64,000 nt of DNA from Paracoccus limosus (GTDB lineage Bacteria; Pseudomonadota; Alphaproteobacteria; Rhodobacterales; Rhodobacteraceae): positions 1-64,000 of the forward strand of contig NZ_WMIF01000020.1 in assembly GCF_009711185.1 (NCBI RefSeq), read 5' to 3'. Each line of letters begins with the position of its first letter. The stretch's first letter is position 1. Positions 25,487-34,168 of this stretch are shown here, in pieces. The translations under genes were made by a program, and so were the position numbers. The notes beneath the pieces were generated by a model that was not told the origin of the DNA, did no database searches, and saw only the letters and a program-made list of their open reading frames with translations.

Positions 25487-26278
25487 ATGATCGGAATTGG
25501 AAACGGGCTTCGCGCCGCCATCCTTGCGCTGGCCGGCATGGCCCCGGCGGGCATGGCGCTGGCCCAGGACATGACCACGCCAGAGTTCTGGGACGACGTG
25601 GATCGCAACATCCGCGAACAGCAGGCCGAACAGATGCGCCTGAATCAGACGCTGGCCGATGAGGCCATGGCGCAGGCCGACGGGGGCGACGAGGGCGGTG
25701 ACGAGGGGGGCTATGCGCCGAACTCCTTCGTCTCGTTTCCGCCGCAGGCCTGGGCGGATTGGGCCAACCACGCCCGCGAGACGCATCAGCAAGAGCTGGA
25801 CGAGCGTTTCGGCAAGGATCCGGCCTATCAGGCCCTGCAGCGCGGGACGTGGACCTATCACGCCTCGGGGCCCCGGCAATCCTTCAAGACCTGCGCCGCG
25901 ACTTTCTGGACCCGCAATGGCGGCGTTTCCTTCGTGCATCTGGGCGCAGATCAGGATTTCACCCTACTGGGTTTTTTCGGCGCCGCGATCCCATCGGTGC
26001 GCCAGCCGCGCGTGCTGCGGCTGCAGCTGATCCAGTCGGGCGAGGCGCAGACGGTGCAGGCGCTCAACGTCAACATGGGCTCGGTCAAATCCATGGGCAT
26101 GGTGCTGTTCAACGTCCACACGCCCAAGACCCTGATCGATTCGATCGAGGATCGGCAGGATTTCGAGATCAGGTCGAACGGCAAGATGATCGCGCGCGGC
26201 GCATGGCACAGCGGGCTGAAGGCGCGCGACCAGATGGCGTCCTGCCTGCGTAGCCAAGGCTATCTGGCGCGGAAATAG
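25487..26278 (+). CDS. Secreted protein of unknown function
   Basis: A 263-residue exported protein. The N-terminus has a Sec signal peptide with likely cleavage after GMALA (then QDMTT). The next region is Gln/Glu-rich and helical (EQQAEQMRLNQTLADEAMAQ) and then has a Gly/Asp-rich linker. The C-terminal half is a beta-rich domain (TWTYHASGPRQSFKTCAATF onward) with two cysteines, Cys in KTCAATF and in MASCLRSQG. I recognise no family. The ATG at 25487 lies in a reasonable context. Confidence 0.72.
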   Translation: MIGIGNGLRAAILALAGMAPAGMALAQDMTTPEFWDDVDRNIREQQAEQMRLNQTLADEAMAQADGGDEGGDEGGYAPNSFVSFPPQAWADWANHARETHQQELDERFGKDPAYQALQRGTWTYHASGPRQSFKTCAATFWTRNGGVSFVHLGADQDFTLLGFFGAAIPSVRQPRVLRLQLIQSGEAQTVQALNVNMGSVKSMGMVLFNVHTPKTLIDSIEDRQDFEIRSNGKMIARGAWHSGLKARDQMASCLRSQGYLARK

Positions 26279-26297
26279 CCGGTCCGTGCCGCGGTGA

Positions 26298-26763
26298 TCA
26301 CTGAACCGGCGGCTCGGTCTCGAATGTCGGCTGCGTGAAGCCCTGCGCGCCACTGGTGGTCATCACCGCGCCGTCGCATTGCCGCCGGCGCTGTTCAAAG
26401 CTGTGGCTGGTTTCGATGCCCGGCTGCGGCAGGTCGGGGCGCGGCCGGCCATGGTGATACCAGAGCGTGCCGTCATAGCGCGCCGCCTGCGGATCAAGAC
26501 GCTCGATCCCCTTGGTCGACAGGCTGACCTCGCGCCGCTCGCCATCCGGCCCCACCGTCAGCGCCGACACCTGCTTGCGGTCGCGCTCCAACGCGGCCTC
26601 GAGTGCGGCGACACAGAAACGCGGCCTCGAGTGCGGCGACACAGAACGGGTGCGAAGGAAAGCTTTCGGTTTCGGGCGGAAGCGGCAGATAACCGCTGGC
26701 TGCGGTCAGTGCCGGCAGGCCCAAGGCTGCGCAGGCGATCGCGAATGGCTTGGCTTTGCCCAT
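26298..26763 (-). pseudogene. Secreted/membrane protein gene broken by a 28-bp tandem duplication
   Basis: The ATG at 26763 (GAGAGG upstream) opens MGKAKPFAIACAALGLPALT, a probable signal sequence, then LPLPPETESFPSHPFCVAALEAA. There the frame enters a 28-bp tandem repeat and shifts. In the other frame the sequence continues as CVAALEAALERDRKQVSALT through to the stop at 26298. Removing one repeat unit joins the two halves exactly at VAALEAAL and gives one protein of about 145 residues. Its C-terminal part has a cysteine and a GTLWYHHGRPRPD stretch. No family is recognised. The lesion looks recent because both halves remain otherwise open. Confidence 0.78.
26590..26646. repeat. 28-bp perfect tandem duplication
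   Basis: The unit containing CGCGGCCTCGAGTGCGGCGA repeats with a 28-bp period (26590-26618 against 26618-26646, identical in 29 matched positions). Because 28 is not a multiple of 3, it causes a frameshift in the gene around it. Such repeats can be lost or gained by slippage, so the gene could be switched on again by a single event. Confidence 0.9.
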
Positions 26764-26884
26764 CCGGCCTCTCTGTTGCACAGGTGACCGGCCCGATTGT
26801 CAGCCGCCCGCGCCGTGCCGTCAACGCATACCGCAGCACCAAGACGGCCCCGGCGGATCTAGGATCGCGCCGAGGCCGTCAAAA

Positions 26885-28444
26885 TCATTCCCACTCGATT
26901 GTGCCCGGCGGCTTCGAGGTGATGTCATAGGTCACGCGGTTGATGCCCTTGACCTCGTTGATGATCCGGGTTGCGGTCTCGCCCAGGAAGTCATGGCCGA
27001 ACGGGTAGTAGTCCGCCGTCATGCCATCGACCGAAGTCACCGCCCGCAGCGCGCAGGCGTAGTCATAGGTCCGGCCGTCGCCCATCACGCCCACGGTGCG
27101 GACGGGAAGAATGGCGACGAAAGCCTGCCAGATCTCGTCGTAAAGCCCGTGCTTGCGGATCTGGTCGATGAAGACCGCATCGGCCTTGCGCAGGATGTCC
27201 AGCTTTTCACGGGTGATCTCGCCGGGGCAGCGGATGGCCAAGCCCGGACCGGGGAAGGGATGGCGGCCGATGAACTTCTCGGGCAGGCCGAGTTCGCGAC
27301 CCAGCGCGCGCACCTCGTCCTTGAACAGTTCGCGCAGCGGCTCGACCAGTTTCAGGCCCATCTTCTCGGGCAGGCCGCCGACATTGTGGTGGCTTTTGAT
27401 GGTGACCGAAGGACCGCCGCTGAACGAGACCGATTCGATCACGTCCGGATACAGCGTGCCCTGCGCCAGAAACTCGGCGCCGTCGATCTGGTTGGCGTAT
27501 TTCTGGAACACGTCGATGAACAGCCGCCCGATGGTCTTGCGCTTGACCTCCGGGTCAGAAACGCCCTCCAGCGCGCCGATGAACAGATCGGCCTCATCCG
27601 CATGGATCAGCGGAATGTTGTAGGTGTCGCGGAACATGGTCACGACTTCTTCGGCCTCATTAAGCCGCAGCAGGCCGTGATCGACGAAAACGCAGGTCAG
27701 CTGGTCGCCGATGGCCTCATGGATCAGCACGGCTGCCACCGAGCTGTCGACGCCGCCCGACAGTCCGCAGATCACCTGCTTGTCGCCCACCTGTTCGCGG
27801 ATCTTGCGGATCGCCTCGTCCTTGTAGCTGGCCATGGTCCAGTCGCCGGTAAAGCCGGCCAGCCGGACAAAGTTCTCCAGCATGGTGCGGCCATTGGGCG
27901 TGTGATGCACCTCGGGGTGGAACTGCACGGCATAGAAACCGCGCGATTCGTCGGCGATCATCGCATAGGGCGCATTGGGCGAGGTGCCGATGACCTCGAA
28001 GCCCGGCGCAAGCGCGGTCACGCGGTCGCCATGGCTCATCCAGACCTCTTCACGGCCGGTCTCGAACAGGCCGGCGAAGATGCCATCGCCCTTGTGCCCG
28101 TCGTCCGGCGCGATGAAGGCGCGGCCATATTCGGCATGGTGGCCGGATTCGACGCGGCCGCCCATCTGCTCCATCATCACCTGCTGGCCATAGCAGATGC
28201 CAAAGACCGGCACCTTCATGTCGAACAGGCTCTGCGGCGCCCGCGGCGAGCACGCCGTGGTCACCGAAGCCGGCCCCCCCGACAGGATCACGGCCTGCGG
28301 AGCAAAGCTTTTCAGAAAGGCGTCATCCACCGCGTTGAAGGGATGGATTTCGCAATAGACGTTCAATTCGCGCAGGCGACGCGCGATAAGCTGCGTGACC
28401 TGGGAGCCGAAGTCGATGATGAGAAGGCGCTGATGCTGGGTCAT
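26885..28444 (-). CDS. guaA: GMP synthase (glutamine-hydrolysing)
   Basis: GuaA converts XMP to GMP using glutamine and ATP. At 519 residues it is of normal size. The N-terminal class I glutamine amidotransferase domain has SGGPASV and the catalytic Cys84 in GICYGQQ, with the His/Glu pair in [10 protein letters not shown]. The ATP pyrophosphatase domain has the P-loop LSGGVDSSV. The C-terminal dimerisation domain ends PPGTIEWE, the usual C-terminus. The ATG at 28444 fits the family start. A 26-bp inverted repeat lies between 28511 and 28612, upstream of it. Confidence 0.97.
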   Translation of the reverse strand: MTQHQRLLIIDFGSQVTQLIARRLRELNVYCEIHPFNAVDDAFLKSFAPQAVILSGGPASVTTACSPRAPQSLFDMKVPVFGICYGQQVMMEQMGGRVESGHHAEYGRAFIAPDDGHKGDGIFAGLFETGREEVWMSHGDRVTALAPGFEVIGTSPNAPYAMIADESRGFYAVQFHPEVHHTPNGRTMLENFVRLAGFTGDWTMASYKDEAIRKIREQVGDKQVICGLSGGVDSSVAAVLIHEAIGDQLTCVFVDHGLLRLNEAEEVVTMFRDTYNIPLIHADEADLFIGALEGVSDPEVKRKTIGRLFIDVFQKYANQIDGAEFLAQGTLYPDVIESVSFSGGPSVTIKSHHNVGGLPEKMGLKLVEPLRELFKDEVRALGRELGLPEKFIGRHPFPGPGLAIRCPGEITREKLDILRKADAVFIDQIRKHGLYDEIWQAFVAILPVRTVGVMGDGRTYDYACALRAVTSVDGMTADYYPFGHDFLGETATRIINEVKGINRVTYDITSKPPGTIEWE

Positions 28445-28510
28445 GGCAAGGCTTTAGGCCGCGGCACGCATCTTCGCAAGAGGGCGGGCGCCGGCACGCG
28501 TGGCATGGGG

Positions 28511-28612
28511 CGCATGGGTATTTAAGAAATGGTGAAATCCACGGTTGGACGCCCCAAGGCATTGCCGTTCGCACGACCCACCTGTATTCACCATTTCTTA
28601 AATACCCATGCG
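28511..28612. repeat. Intergenic inverted repeat, copy 1
   Basis: Arms 28511-28536 and 28587-28612 are perfect 26-bp reverse complements (first arm contains CATGGGTATTTAAGAAATGG), separated by a 50-bp loop. The arms are AT-rich compared with all surrounding genes. The second arm shares a 23-nt identical stretch with the repeat at 32755-32819. It lies between the stop of the ThiE-like gene and the start of guaA. It is probably a dispersed extragenic element that folds as RNA or cruciform DNA. Confidence 0.85.
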
Positions 28613-28631
28613 GCTCTGCGGGCAGGCGCTG

Positions 28632-29243
28632 TCAGCGCCAGAGATGCCCCAGCGTTTCCACCGGATCCGGCTCGGACCAGATTTCGGGGCCGAGCGCGAT
28701 GAAATCGCTGATCGGCGCGAGCTGGCCGATGAGTGCCGGGGTCAGAGCGCCCTCGGCCACGACCGGCACCTCGATCATTTCCGACCACCATTGGAACAGG
28801 TCCATTTCGGCATGGGTGCCGTGTCCCAGCGCCGAGGCGCCGCAGGGGCCAAAGCTGACGTAATCGGCACCGGCTTCGGCGGCGTTCATGCCGTCATGGC
28901 GCGAGGCGCTGCAGAAGGCGCCGACGATGGCGTCCGTGCCCAGTTCCTTGCGCGCATAGCGCACGGTGCGGGCGCCATCGGTCAGGTGGACGCCGTCCAG
29001 CCCATGGCGCAGGGCCAGCTGGACGTGGTCCTCGATCACCACCGCCACGTCGCGGGCATGGGCGATCTCGCGCGCCAGATCGGCCAGGCGGCCAAGGTCG
29101 TCCTCGGAGCCGGCGCCGGGGATGCGCAGGCAGGCGACCGGAAAGCGGTCCATGACATCGGCCAGCAGCGGACCAACCGTCGAGGCAGCCGCTCCGACCG
29201 GGGTGATCAGGTAGAGTTGCGGCGAATTGGTTTCGTCTGTCAT
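28632..29243 (-). CDS. Thiamine-phosphate synthase-like protein (ThiE family)
   Basis: A 203-residue TIM-barrel protein of the ThiE/TenI family. It starts PQLYLITPVG as ThiE does, has VAVVIEDHVQLALRHGLDGV and VHLTDGARTVRYARKELG where the pyrimidine-phosphate site lies, then ADYVSFGPCGASAL and PVVAEGALTP. Key residues differ from standard ThiE (for example GPCGASALGHGTH in place of the GP-FPTxTK-type loop). It may therefore be a paralogue rather than the main thiamine enzyme. I chose the ATG at 29243, with AAGGAT upstream. It precedes guaA on the same strand by 187 bp containing an inverted repeat. Confidence 0.72.
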   Translation of the reverse strand: MTDETNSPQLYLITPVGAAASTVGPLLADVMDRFPVACLRIPGAGSEDDLGRLADLAREIAHARDVAVVIEDHVQLALRHGLDGVHLTDGARTVRYARKELGTDAIVGAFCSASRHDGMNAAEAGADYVSFGPCGASALGHGTHAEMDLFQWWSEMIEVPVVAEGALTPALIGQLAPISDFIALGPEIWSEPDPVETLGHLWR

Positions 29244-29329
29244 GGTGCTGTCATCCTTGGGGTCCGGCATCAGATAGCCTAGTGCCGCGCGCCTTGCCAG
29301 TGCCTCGCGCGAAGGATATGGCCGCGCCC

Positions 29330-30058
29330 ATGGAACCCGCGATCATTCTCGTGCGCCCGCAGATGGGCGAGAACATCGGCGCCGCAGCACGCGCCATGCT
29401 GAATTTCGGCCTGACCGACATGCGGCTGGTGGCGCCGCGCGACGGCTGGCCGAACCCGCGCGCCATTGCCATGGCCTCGGGCGCGGCGGGGCAGGTTCTG
29501 GACCGGGCGCGGGTCTATCCGACGCTGGCCGAGGCCATGGCAGATGTGGACTATGCCTATGCCACGACCGCGCGTGGGCGCGAACTGACCAAGCCCGTGC
29601 TGACGCCTGCGACCGCGATGGCCGATGCGCGTGCGCGCCATGCCGCCGGCGGGCGCACCGCAATCATCTTCGGCCCCGAGCGCGCAGGCCTTGAAAACGA
29701 CGACGTGGCCAGGGCCAGCGCCATCATCACCGTGCCGGTCAATCCCGATTTCCCCTCGCTGAACCTTGCGCAGGCGGTGCTGTTGAACGGTTATGAATGG
29801 GCGCGCGAGACGCTGCCGGCGCAACCCGCGCCGCAGGGGCGCCGCCCCGAGGGCGAGGCCCCGGCCACGCGGATCGAGATCGAGAAGCTGGCCGATCATT
29901 ACGAAGAACGCCTCGACGCCGCCGGGTTCTTCTTTCCGCCCGAAAAGGCGCCGGCGATGAAGCTGACCCTGCGCAATCTCTGGTCGCGCATGGCGCTGAC
30001 CCAGGCCGATACCCGGATCTTCCACGGCATGTTGCGGCAGCTGGTCCGCCGCGGCTGA
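29330..30058 (+). CDS. trmJ: TrmJ-like SPOUT RNA methyltransferase
   Basis: A 242-residue SPOUT-class 2'-O-methyltransferase resembling TrmJ, which modifies position 32 of tRNA. Signatures are IILVRPQMGENIGAAARAML, the SAM-binding knot IIFGPERAGLENDD, and VNPDFPSLNLAQAVLLNGYE. The C-terminal helical extension (IEKLADHYEERLDAAGFFFP) is characteristic of the subfamily. I placed the start at 29330 (MEPAIILVRP), with GAAGGA upstream at slightly long spacing; an ATG at 29318 is in frame. It is divergent from the ThiE-like gene. Confidence 0.88.
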   Translation: MEPAIILVRPQMGENIGAAARAMLNFGLTDMRLVAPRDGWPNPRAIAMASGAAGQVLDRARVYPTLAEAMADVDYAYATTARGRELTKPVLTPATAMADARARHAAGGRTAIIFGPERAGLENDDVARASAIITVPVNPDFPSLNLAQAVLLNGYEWARETLPAQPAPQGRRPEGEAPATRIEIEKLADHYEERLDAAGFFFPPEKAPAMKLTLRNLWSRMALTQADTRIFHGMLRQLVRRG

Positions 30059-30128
30059 GGCCTGATCCGGTCCATTGAAAAGGCCGCGTGTCCAAGGCAA
30101 GGTCGCGGCCAAAGGCAAGGAAGCTGAC

Positions 30129-31274
30129 ATGGCAAGACGTCCCGTCTTTCAGGAAGTCACCGACACCACACCGCGCACTACGCCGCCGCAGGGCGGCATG
30201 ATCGACGCCGGACACCGGGGCGCGCGTGGTGCGATCCGGCTCTGGCTGATCCTGCTTTTCGTCATGGTTGCGGCGATGATCGCGCTGGGGGGCGCCACCC
30301 GCCTGACCGGCTCGGGCCTGTCGATCACCGAATGGAAGCCGGTGACCGGCGCGCTGCCGCCGATGGACACCGCCGCCTGGACGGCCGAGTTCGACAAATA
30401 TCAGCAGATCCCGCAGTTCCGGCTGGAGAATCCGGACATGGATCTGGCGGGCTTCAAGCAGATCTATTGGTGGGAATGGTCGCATCGCCTGCTGGGCCGC
30501 ATGGTCGGTCTGGTCTGGGCGCTGGGCTTTTTCGGCTTTCTCTTGGCGCGCCGGATCCCGACCGGCTGGGTGCCGCGCCTGCTGGCGCTGGGCGTGCTGG
30601 GGGGGGCGCAGGGCGCGATCGGCTGGTGGATGGTGCATTCGGGCCTCTCGGGCGAGATGGTGCGGGTGGCCTCGTATCGGCTGGCGGTGCATCTGGGGCT
30701 GGCCTTTGCCATTCTGGGGCTGATCGCGTGGTCGGTGCTGTCTCTGGGCCGCTCCGAGGCCGATCTGCTGCGCGCCCGCCGCGCTGGCGAGGCCAAGCTC
30801 TTTTCGATGACCACCGGGTTGATGCATCTGGCCTTTGTGCAGATCCTGATCGGTGCGCTGGTCGCGGGCATCGATGCGGGGCGGATGTATACCGGCTGGC
30901 CGACCATGGGCGGTGAATGGATCCCTGCCGGGCTGTGGGACGCCACGCTGGGCTGGCGCAATTTCTTTGAAAACCCGGCGCTGGTGCAGTTCACCCATCG
31001 CATGGTGGCCTATCTGCTGACCATCTTTGCCGTGGTGGTCTTCCTGCGCGCCCGCCGCTCGCCGCATCCGGTGACGCGCGGGGCCTATGTCGTGATGATC
31101 GCGGCGTTGGTGGTGCAGGTCTCGCTGGGCATCATGAATGTCATTCACGCCTCGCCGCTGCCTTTGGCGCTGGCGCATCAGCTGGGTGCCGTGGCACTGT
31201 TCACCCTGATCCTGCGGGCAAGGCACCACGCCCGCTATCCCTATGAAACCTCGGTCAGGGGGACCATCCGATGA
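30129..31274 (+). CDS. ctaA: Heme A synthase (COX15/CtaA type 2)
   Basis: This membrane enzyme oxidises heme O to heme A for aa3-type cytochrome c oxidase. The 381-residue length and eight predicted helices match COX15. LGGATRLTGSGLSITEWKPV is the family hallmark. Heme-ligand histidines are visible in WEWSHRLLGRMVG, in YRLAVHLGLAF, in VQFTHRMVAYLLT and in LALAHQLGAVALF. The ATG at 30129 follows CAAGGAAG. Its stop overlaps the M32 carboxypeptidase start (ATGA), so both are translated together. Confidence 0.95.
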   Translation: MARRPVFQEVTDTTPRTTPPQGGMIDAGHRGARGAIRLWLILLFVMVAAMIALGGATRLTGSGLSITEWKPVTGALPPMDTAAWTAEFDKYQQIPQFRLENPDMDLAGFKQIYWWEWSHRLLGRMVGLVWALGFFGFLLARRIPTGWVPRLLALGVLGGAQGAIGWWMVHSGLSGEMVRVASYRLAVHLGLAFAILGLIAWSVLSLGRSEADLLRARRAGEAKLFSMTTGLMHLAFVQILIGALVAGIDAGRMYTGWPTMGGEWIPAGLWDATLGWRNFFENPALVQFTHRMVAYLLTIFAVVVFLRARRSPHPVTRGAYVVMIAALVVQVSLGIMNVIHASPLPLALAHQLGAVALFTLILRARHHARYPYETSVRGTIR

Positions 31275-32743
31275 GCGCTTTCGACGATCTTCTCGCGTTC
31301 CAGCGCCAGACCGAGGCGCTGTCCTCGGTGGCCGAGCGGCTGGGCTGGGACCAGGAAACCGTTATGCCGCGCGGCGCGACCGAGCAGCGCAGCGAAGAAA
31401 TGGCCGCGATGGAATCGGTGCTGCACGAGCGGCGCACCGATCCGCGCATCGGCGAATGGCTGGATCAGGCCGAGCCCGAGGATACCGAGGACCAGCGCGT
31501 CCTTGACCTGATCGCCCGCGATTTTCGCCGCGCCTCGCGCATTCCGGCGCGGCTGGCAATGGAACTCGCGCGGCAGACCTCGCTGTCGCAAGGTCTCTGG
31601 GCCGAGGCCCGTGCCAATGACGCGCCGCAGGATTTCCTGCCGGTGCTGAACGACATCCTGATGCTGAAGCGCGAAGAGGCCTCGGCGCTGGCCGATGGCG
31701 GCGATCTCTATGACGCGCTTCTCGATGATTACGAACCCGGTGCGACCCAGGCCGAGATCGCCGCGCTCTTCGATGCCATGCGCCCGCGTCTGGTCGCGCT
31801 GCGCGAGGATGTGCTGGGCGCCGATCATCAGCCGCAGGCGCTGTCGGGGGATTTCCCGCAGGAAACCCAGCTGTGGCTGGCCCGCACCTGCGCCACGGCT
31901 TACGGCTATGACTGGACGCGCGGGCGCATGGACATTGCCGTGCACCCGTTCAGCTCGGGGCGCTGGCAGGACAGCCGCATCACCACCCGCGTGGTCGAGA
32001 CCGATCCCTTCAACTGTATCTACTCCACCATCCATGAGGTCGGCCATTCCAGCTATGAGCTGGGCATCGACCCCGATTACGCCTTCACGCCTCTGGGTCG
32101 GGGCGTGTCGATGGGCGCGCATGAAAGCCAGAGCCGGATCTATGAAAATCAGATCGGCCGTGGCCGCGCCTTTACCGGCTGGCTCTATCAGCGCATGTCG
32201 GACGCTTTCGACGGGCTTTCGGTCCCCGATGCCGAGGCCTTCTACGGCACCGTGAACCGCGTTACCCCGGGCTTCATCCGCACCGAGGCCGATGAGGTGC
32301 AATACAACCTGCACATCATGCTGCGCTTTGACCTCGAACGCGACCTGATCGCCGGCCGGCTGGATGTCGAGGATCTGGTCGAGGCTTGGGACGCGCGTTT
32401 CCTCAAGGATTTCGGTGTGGCGGTGGACCGCCCGGCGAATGGCGTCTTACAGGACGTGCATTGGGCGGTGGGATTGTTCGGCTATTTCCCGACCTATGCG
32501 CTGGGCAATGTCTATGCCGGCTGTCTCAATCAGGCGCTGCGCAGCGCCGTGCCCGGTCTCGACCGTTTCTTGGCGGCGGGGGATGCCGCTCCGGCGGTCG
32601 AATGGCTGCGCGAGAACATGCAGCGCCACGGCGGTCTTTACCCGCCACGCGAGCTGATTGAACGCGCCATTGGCGGCGAGATCAGCGAAGCGCCGCTGCT
32701 CGACTATCTGGAAGACAAATTCACCGGCATTTATCGGCTGTAG
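31271..32743 (+). CDS. Carboxypeptidase M32 (Taq family)
   Basis: A 490-residue M32 zinc metallocarboxypeptidase. The zinc-binding motif is HEVGHSSYE (HEVGH), and the third ligand region is GAHESQSRIYENQIGR, as in Thermus carboxypeptidase Taq. The N-terminal helical part begins FDDLLAFQRQTEALSSVAER. It starts at 31271 inside the end of ctaA, with no extra spacing. Its link with heme A synthesis is probably operon packing rather than a shared pathway. It ends 12 bp before the second intergenic inverted repeat. Confidence 0.94.
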   Translation: MSAFDDLLAFQRQTEALSSVAERLGWDQETVMPRGATEQRSEEMAAMESVLHERRTDPRIGEWLDQAEPEDTEDQRVLDLIARDFRRASRIPARLAMELARQTSLSQGLWAEARANDAPQDFLPVLNDILMLKREEASALADGGDLYDALLDDYEPGATQAEIAALFDAMRPRLVALREDVLGADHQPQALSGDFPQETQLWLARTCATAYGYDWTRGRMDIAVHPFSSGRWQDSRITTRVVETDPFNCIYSTIHEVGHSSYELGIDPDYAFTPLGRGVSMGAHESQSRIYENQIGRGRAFTGWLYQRMSDAFDGLSVPDAEAFYGTVNRVTPGFIRTEADEVQYNLHIMLRFDLERDLIAGRLDVEDLVEAWDARFLKDFGVAVDRPANGVLQDVHWAVGLFGYFPTYALGNVYAGCLNQALRSAVPGLDRFLAAGDAAPAVEWLRENMQRHGGLYPPRELIERAIGGEISEAPLLDYLEDKFTGIYRL

Positions 32744-32754
32744 CCGCCGGATTT

Positions 32755-32819
32755 GGGTATTTGGAAAATGGTGAAGGACCGCGCGCCGCGCTTCGTCCTT
32801 CACCATTTCTTAAATACCC
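32755..32819. repeat. Intergenic inverted repeat, copy 2
   Basis: GGGTATTTGGAAAATGGTGA (first arm, 32755-32779 overall) pairs with the arm at 32795-32819, which contains CACCATTTCTTAAATACCC, with three mismatches in the centre of each arm and a 15-bp loop. The second arm is identical over 23 nt to that of copy 1 at 28587. The element sits between convergent genes: the M32 stop is 12 bp before it. The second arm also supplies the stop codon and last two full codons of the P450 gene. It may act as a transcription terminator. Confidence 0.82.
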
Positions 32820-34168
32820 ATCCAGCGTTTCCACAGGCGCAGGCCGATGCCGTTCTGGCTGCGCAATGTCAGCCGCATGATCGGGACCGGCGGTGCCGCG
32901 CCCGGTTCCAGCCGGTAGCTGGCCAGCAGCGCGGCAAGGATCAGCGGGCCCTCGATCATGGCAAAGCCGGCGCCGGGGCAGGCGCGGGCGCCGGCCGAAA
33001 AGGGGATGAAGGCCTGGCGCATGCAGGTCTTGCCGTTTTCGCTGTCCCAGCGGCCGGGGTCGAACCCGTCGGGGTTGTCCCAGAGGCGCTGGTGGCGATG
33101 CAGGTGCCAAGGCGAGAGCACGAGTTGAGCGCCGCGCGGCGCCTTGCGGTCGCGCAGGGTTTCGGCATGGGCGCATTGGCGGACCGTCATCGCCACCGGT
33201 GGATAAAGGCGCAGCGCCTCGCGGAAGGTGGCGCGGGCCAGCGGCAGCGCCTTGATCACGGCGAAATCCGGGGCAAGATTGTCGCGGGCCTCGCGCGCCA
33301 CGCGCTCTTGCCAGTCGGGATGCGCGGCCAGCAGGTAGAGGGCCCAGGCGAGTGCCGAGGCTCCGGTCTCATGCCCGGCGAGAAAGAAGGTCGCGACCTC
33401 GTCGATCATCTCGCGCTGGGAAAAGAGGGCGCCGGTCTGCGGGTCGGCGGTGGTCATGATCTTGGTGGCGAGATCAGGCGGGGCCTCGCCGCCGCGGATC
33501 TGTTGGCTACGCCGGTCGACCAGCGCCCGGATCAGGTCGCGGATGCGGCGGGCGCTGCTGCGGACGCGGCGATTGTGCAGCCGGGCCCAGCGGGGCAGCG
33601 CCAGCAGCCCGCCGAGGTTGACCATCGGCTGGGCGTCCTGATGTTCGCGGAAGGCCTCGAAGACCTGACCGGCGATCTGGTCCTCGATCGGGATCGAGAA
33701 CAGGGTGCGAAAGATCACGTCGGCGGCGATATGGCTGGTCAGGGGCTCGATGTCATGTTCGCTGCCGTCGGCCAGCGCGGCAAGTCGGTTCACGCCCGAT
33801 TGCGCCGCATCCCACATGGCGGGAAAGGCCTCGCGCAGGCGGCCGCCCTCGAAGGCGGGGTCGATGATGCGGCGCTGGTGCAGCCATGTCTCGCCGTTCG
33901 AGATGAAGCTGGAATTGCCCAGAAGCGGTTGCAGCCCGGCGGCCATGCGCGGGGATTTCGGGAAATCCATCGGCCGCTGCTTCAGGATCAGATCGACGAG
34001 CTTGGGGTCGTTGCAGGTAAAGCTGTGGATGAAGGGGCCGCGGAATTCGGCCATCCACGCGCTGTAGAGCCTTTCGGATTGTGCCGACAGGATATCGCTG
34101 CGGAAATCGCGGATGAAGCGCCAGACCGAGCTGCGGCCTTGGCGCGAGCGGGGCTTGGGCGGGATCAT
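32810..34168 (-). CDS. Cytochrome P450
   Basis: A 452-residue P450. The I-helix oxygen-activation motif is FFLAGHETGASALAW, the K-helix ExxR is TFREALRLYPP, and the heme-binding loop FIPFSAGARACPGAGFAMIE supplies the cysteine ligand. No membrane anchor is present, so it is probably soluble and fed by a ferredoxin; neither ferredoxin nor reductase lies in the window. The ATG at 34168 overlaps the stop of the upstream membrane hydrolase gene (ATGA). Its last codons lie in a dispersed repeat. The substrate is unknown; fatty acid or hydrocarbon hydroxylation is a common role for this architecture. Confidence 0.93.
   Translation of the reverse strand: MIPPKPRSRQGRSSVWRFIRDFRSDILSAQSERLYSAWMAEFRGPFIHSFTCNDPKLVDLILKQRPMDFPKSPRMAAGLQPLLGNSSFISNGETWLHQRRIIDPAFEGGRLREAFPAMWDAAQSGVNRLAALADGSEHDIEPLTSHIAADVIFRTLFSIPIEDQIAGQVFEAFREHQDAQPMVNLGGLLALPRWARLHNRRVRSSARRIRDLIRALVDRRSQQIRGGEAPPDLATKIMTTADPQTGALFSQREMIDEVATFFLAGHETGASALAWALYLLAAHPDWQERVAREARDNLAPDFAVIKALPLARATFREALRLYPPVAMTVRQCAHAETLRDRKAPRGAQLVLSPWHLHRHQRLWDNPDGFDPGRWDSENGKTCMRQAFIPFSAGARACPGAGFAMIEGPLILAALLASYRLEPGAAPPVPIMRLTLRSQNGIGLRLWKRWMGI

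Noticed and set aside
28445-28631. Purine riboswitch ahead of guaA
   Set aside because: The only structure is the long inverted repeat, which recurs elsewhere and lacks riboswitch conserved core bases.
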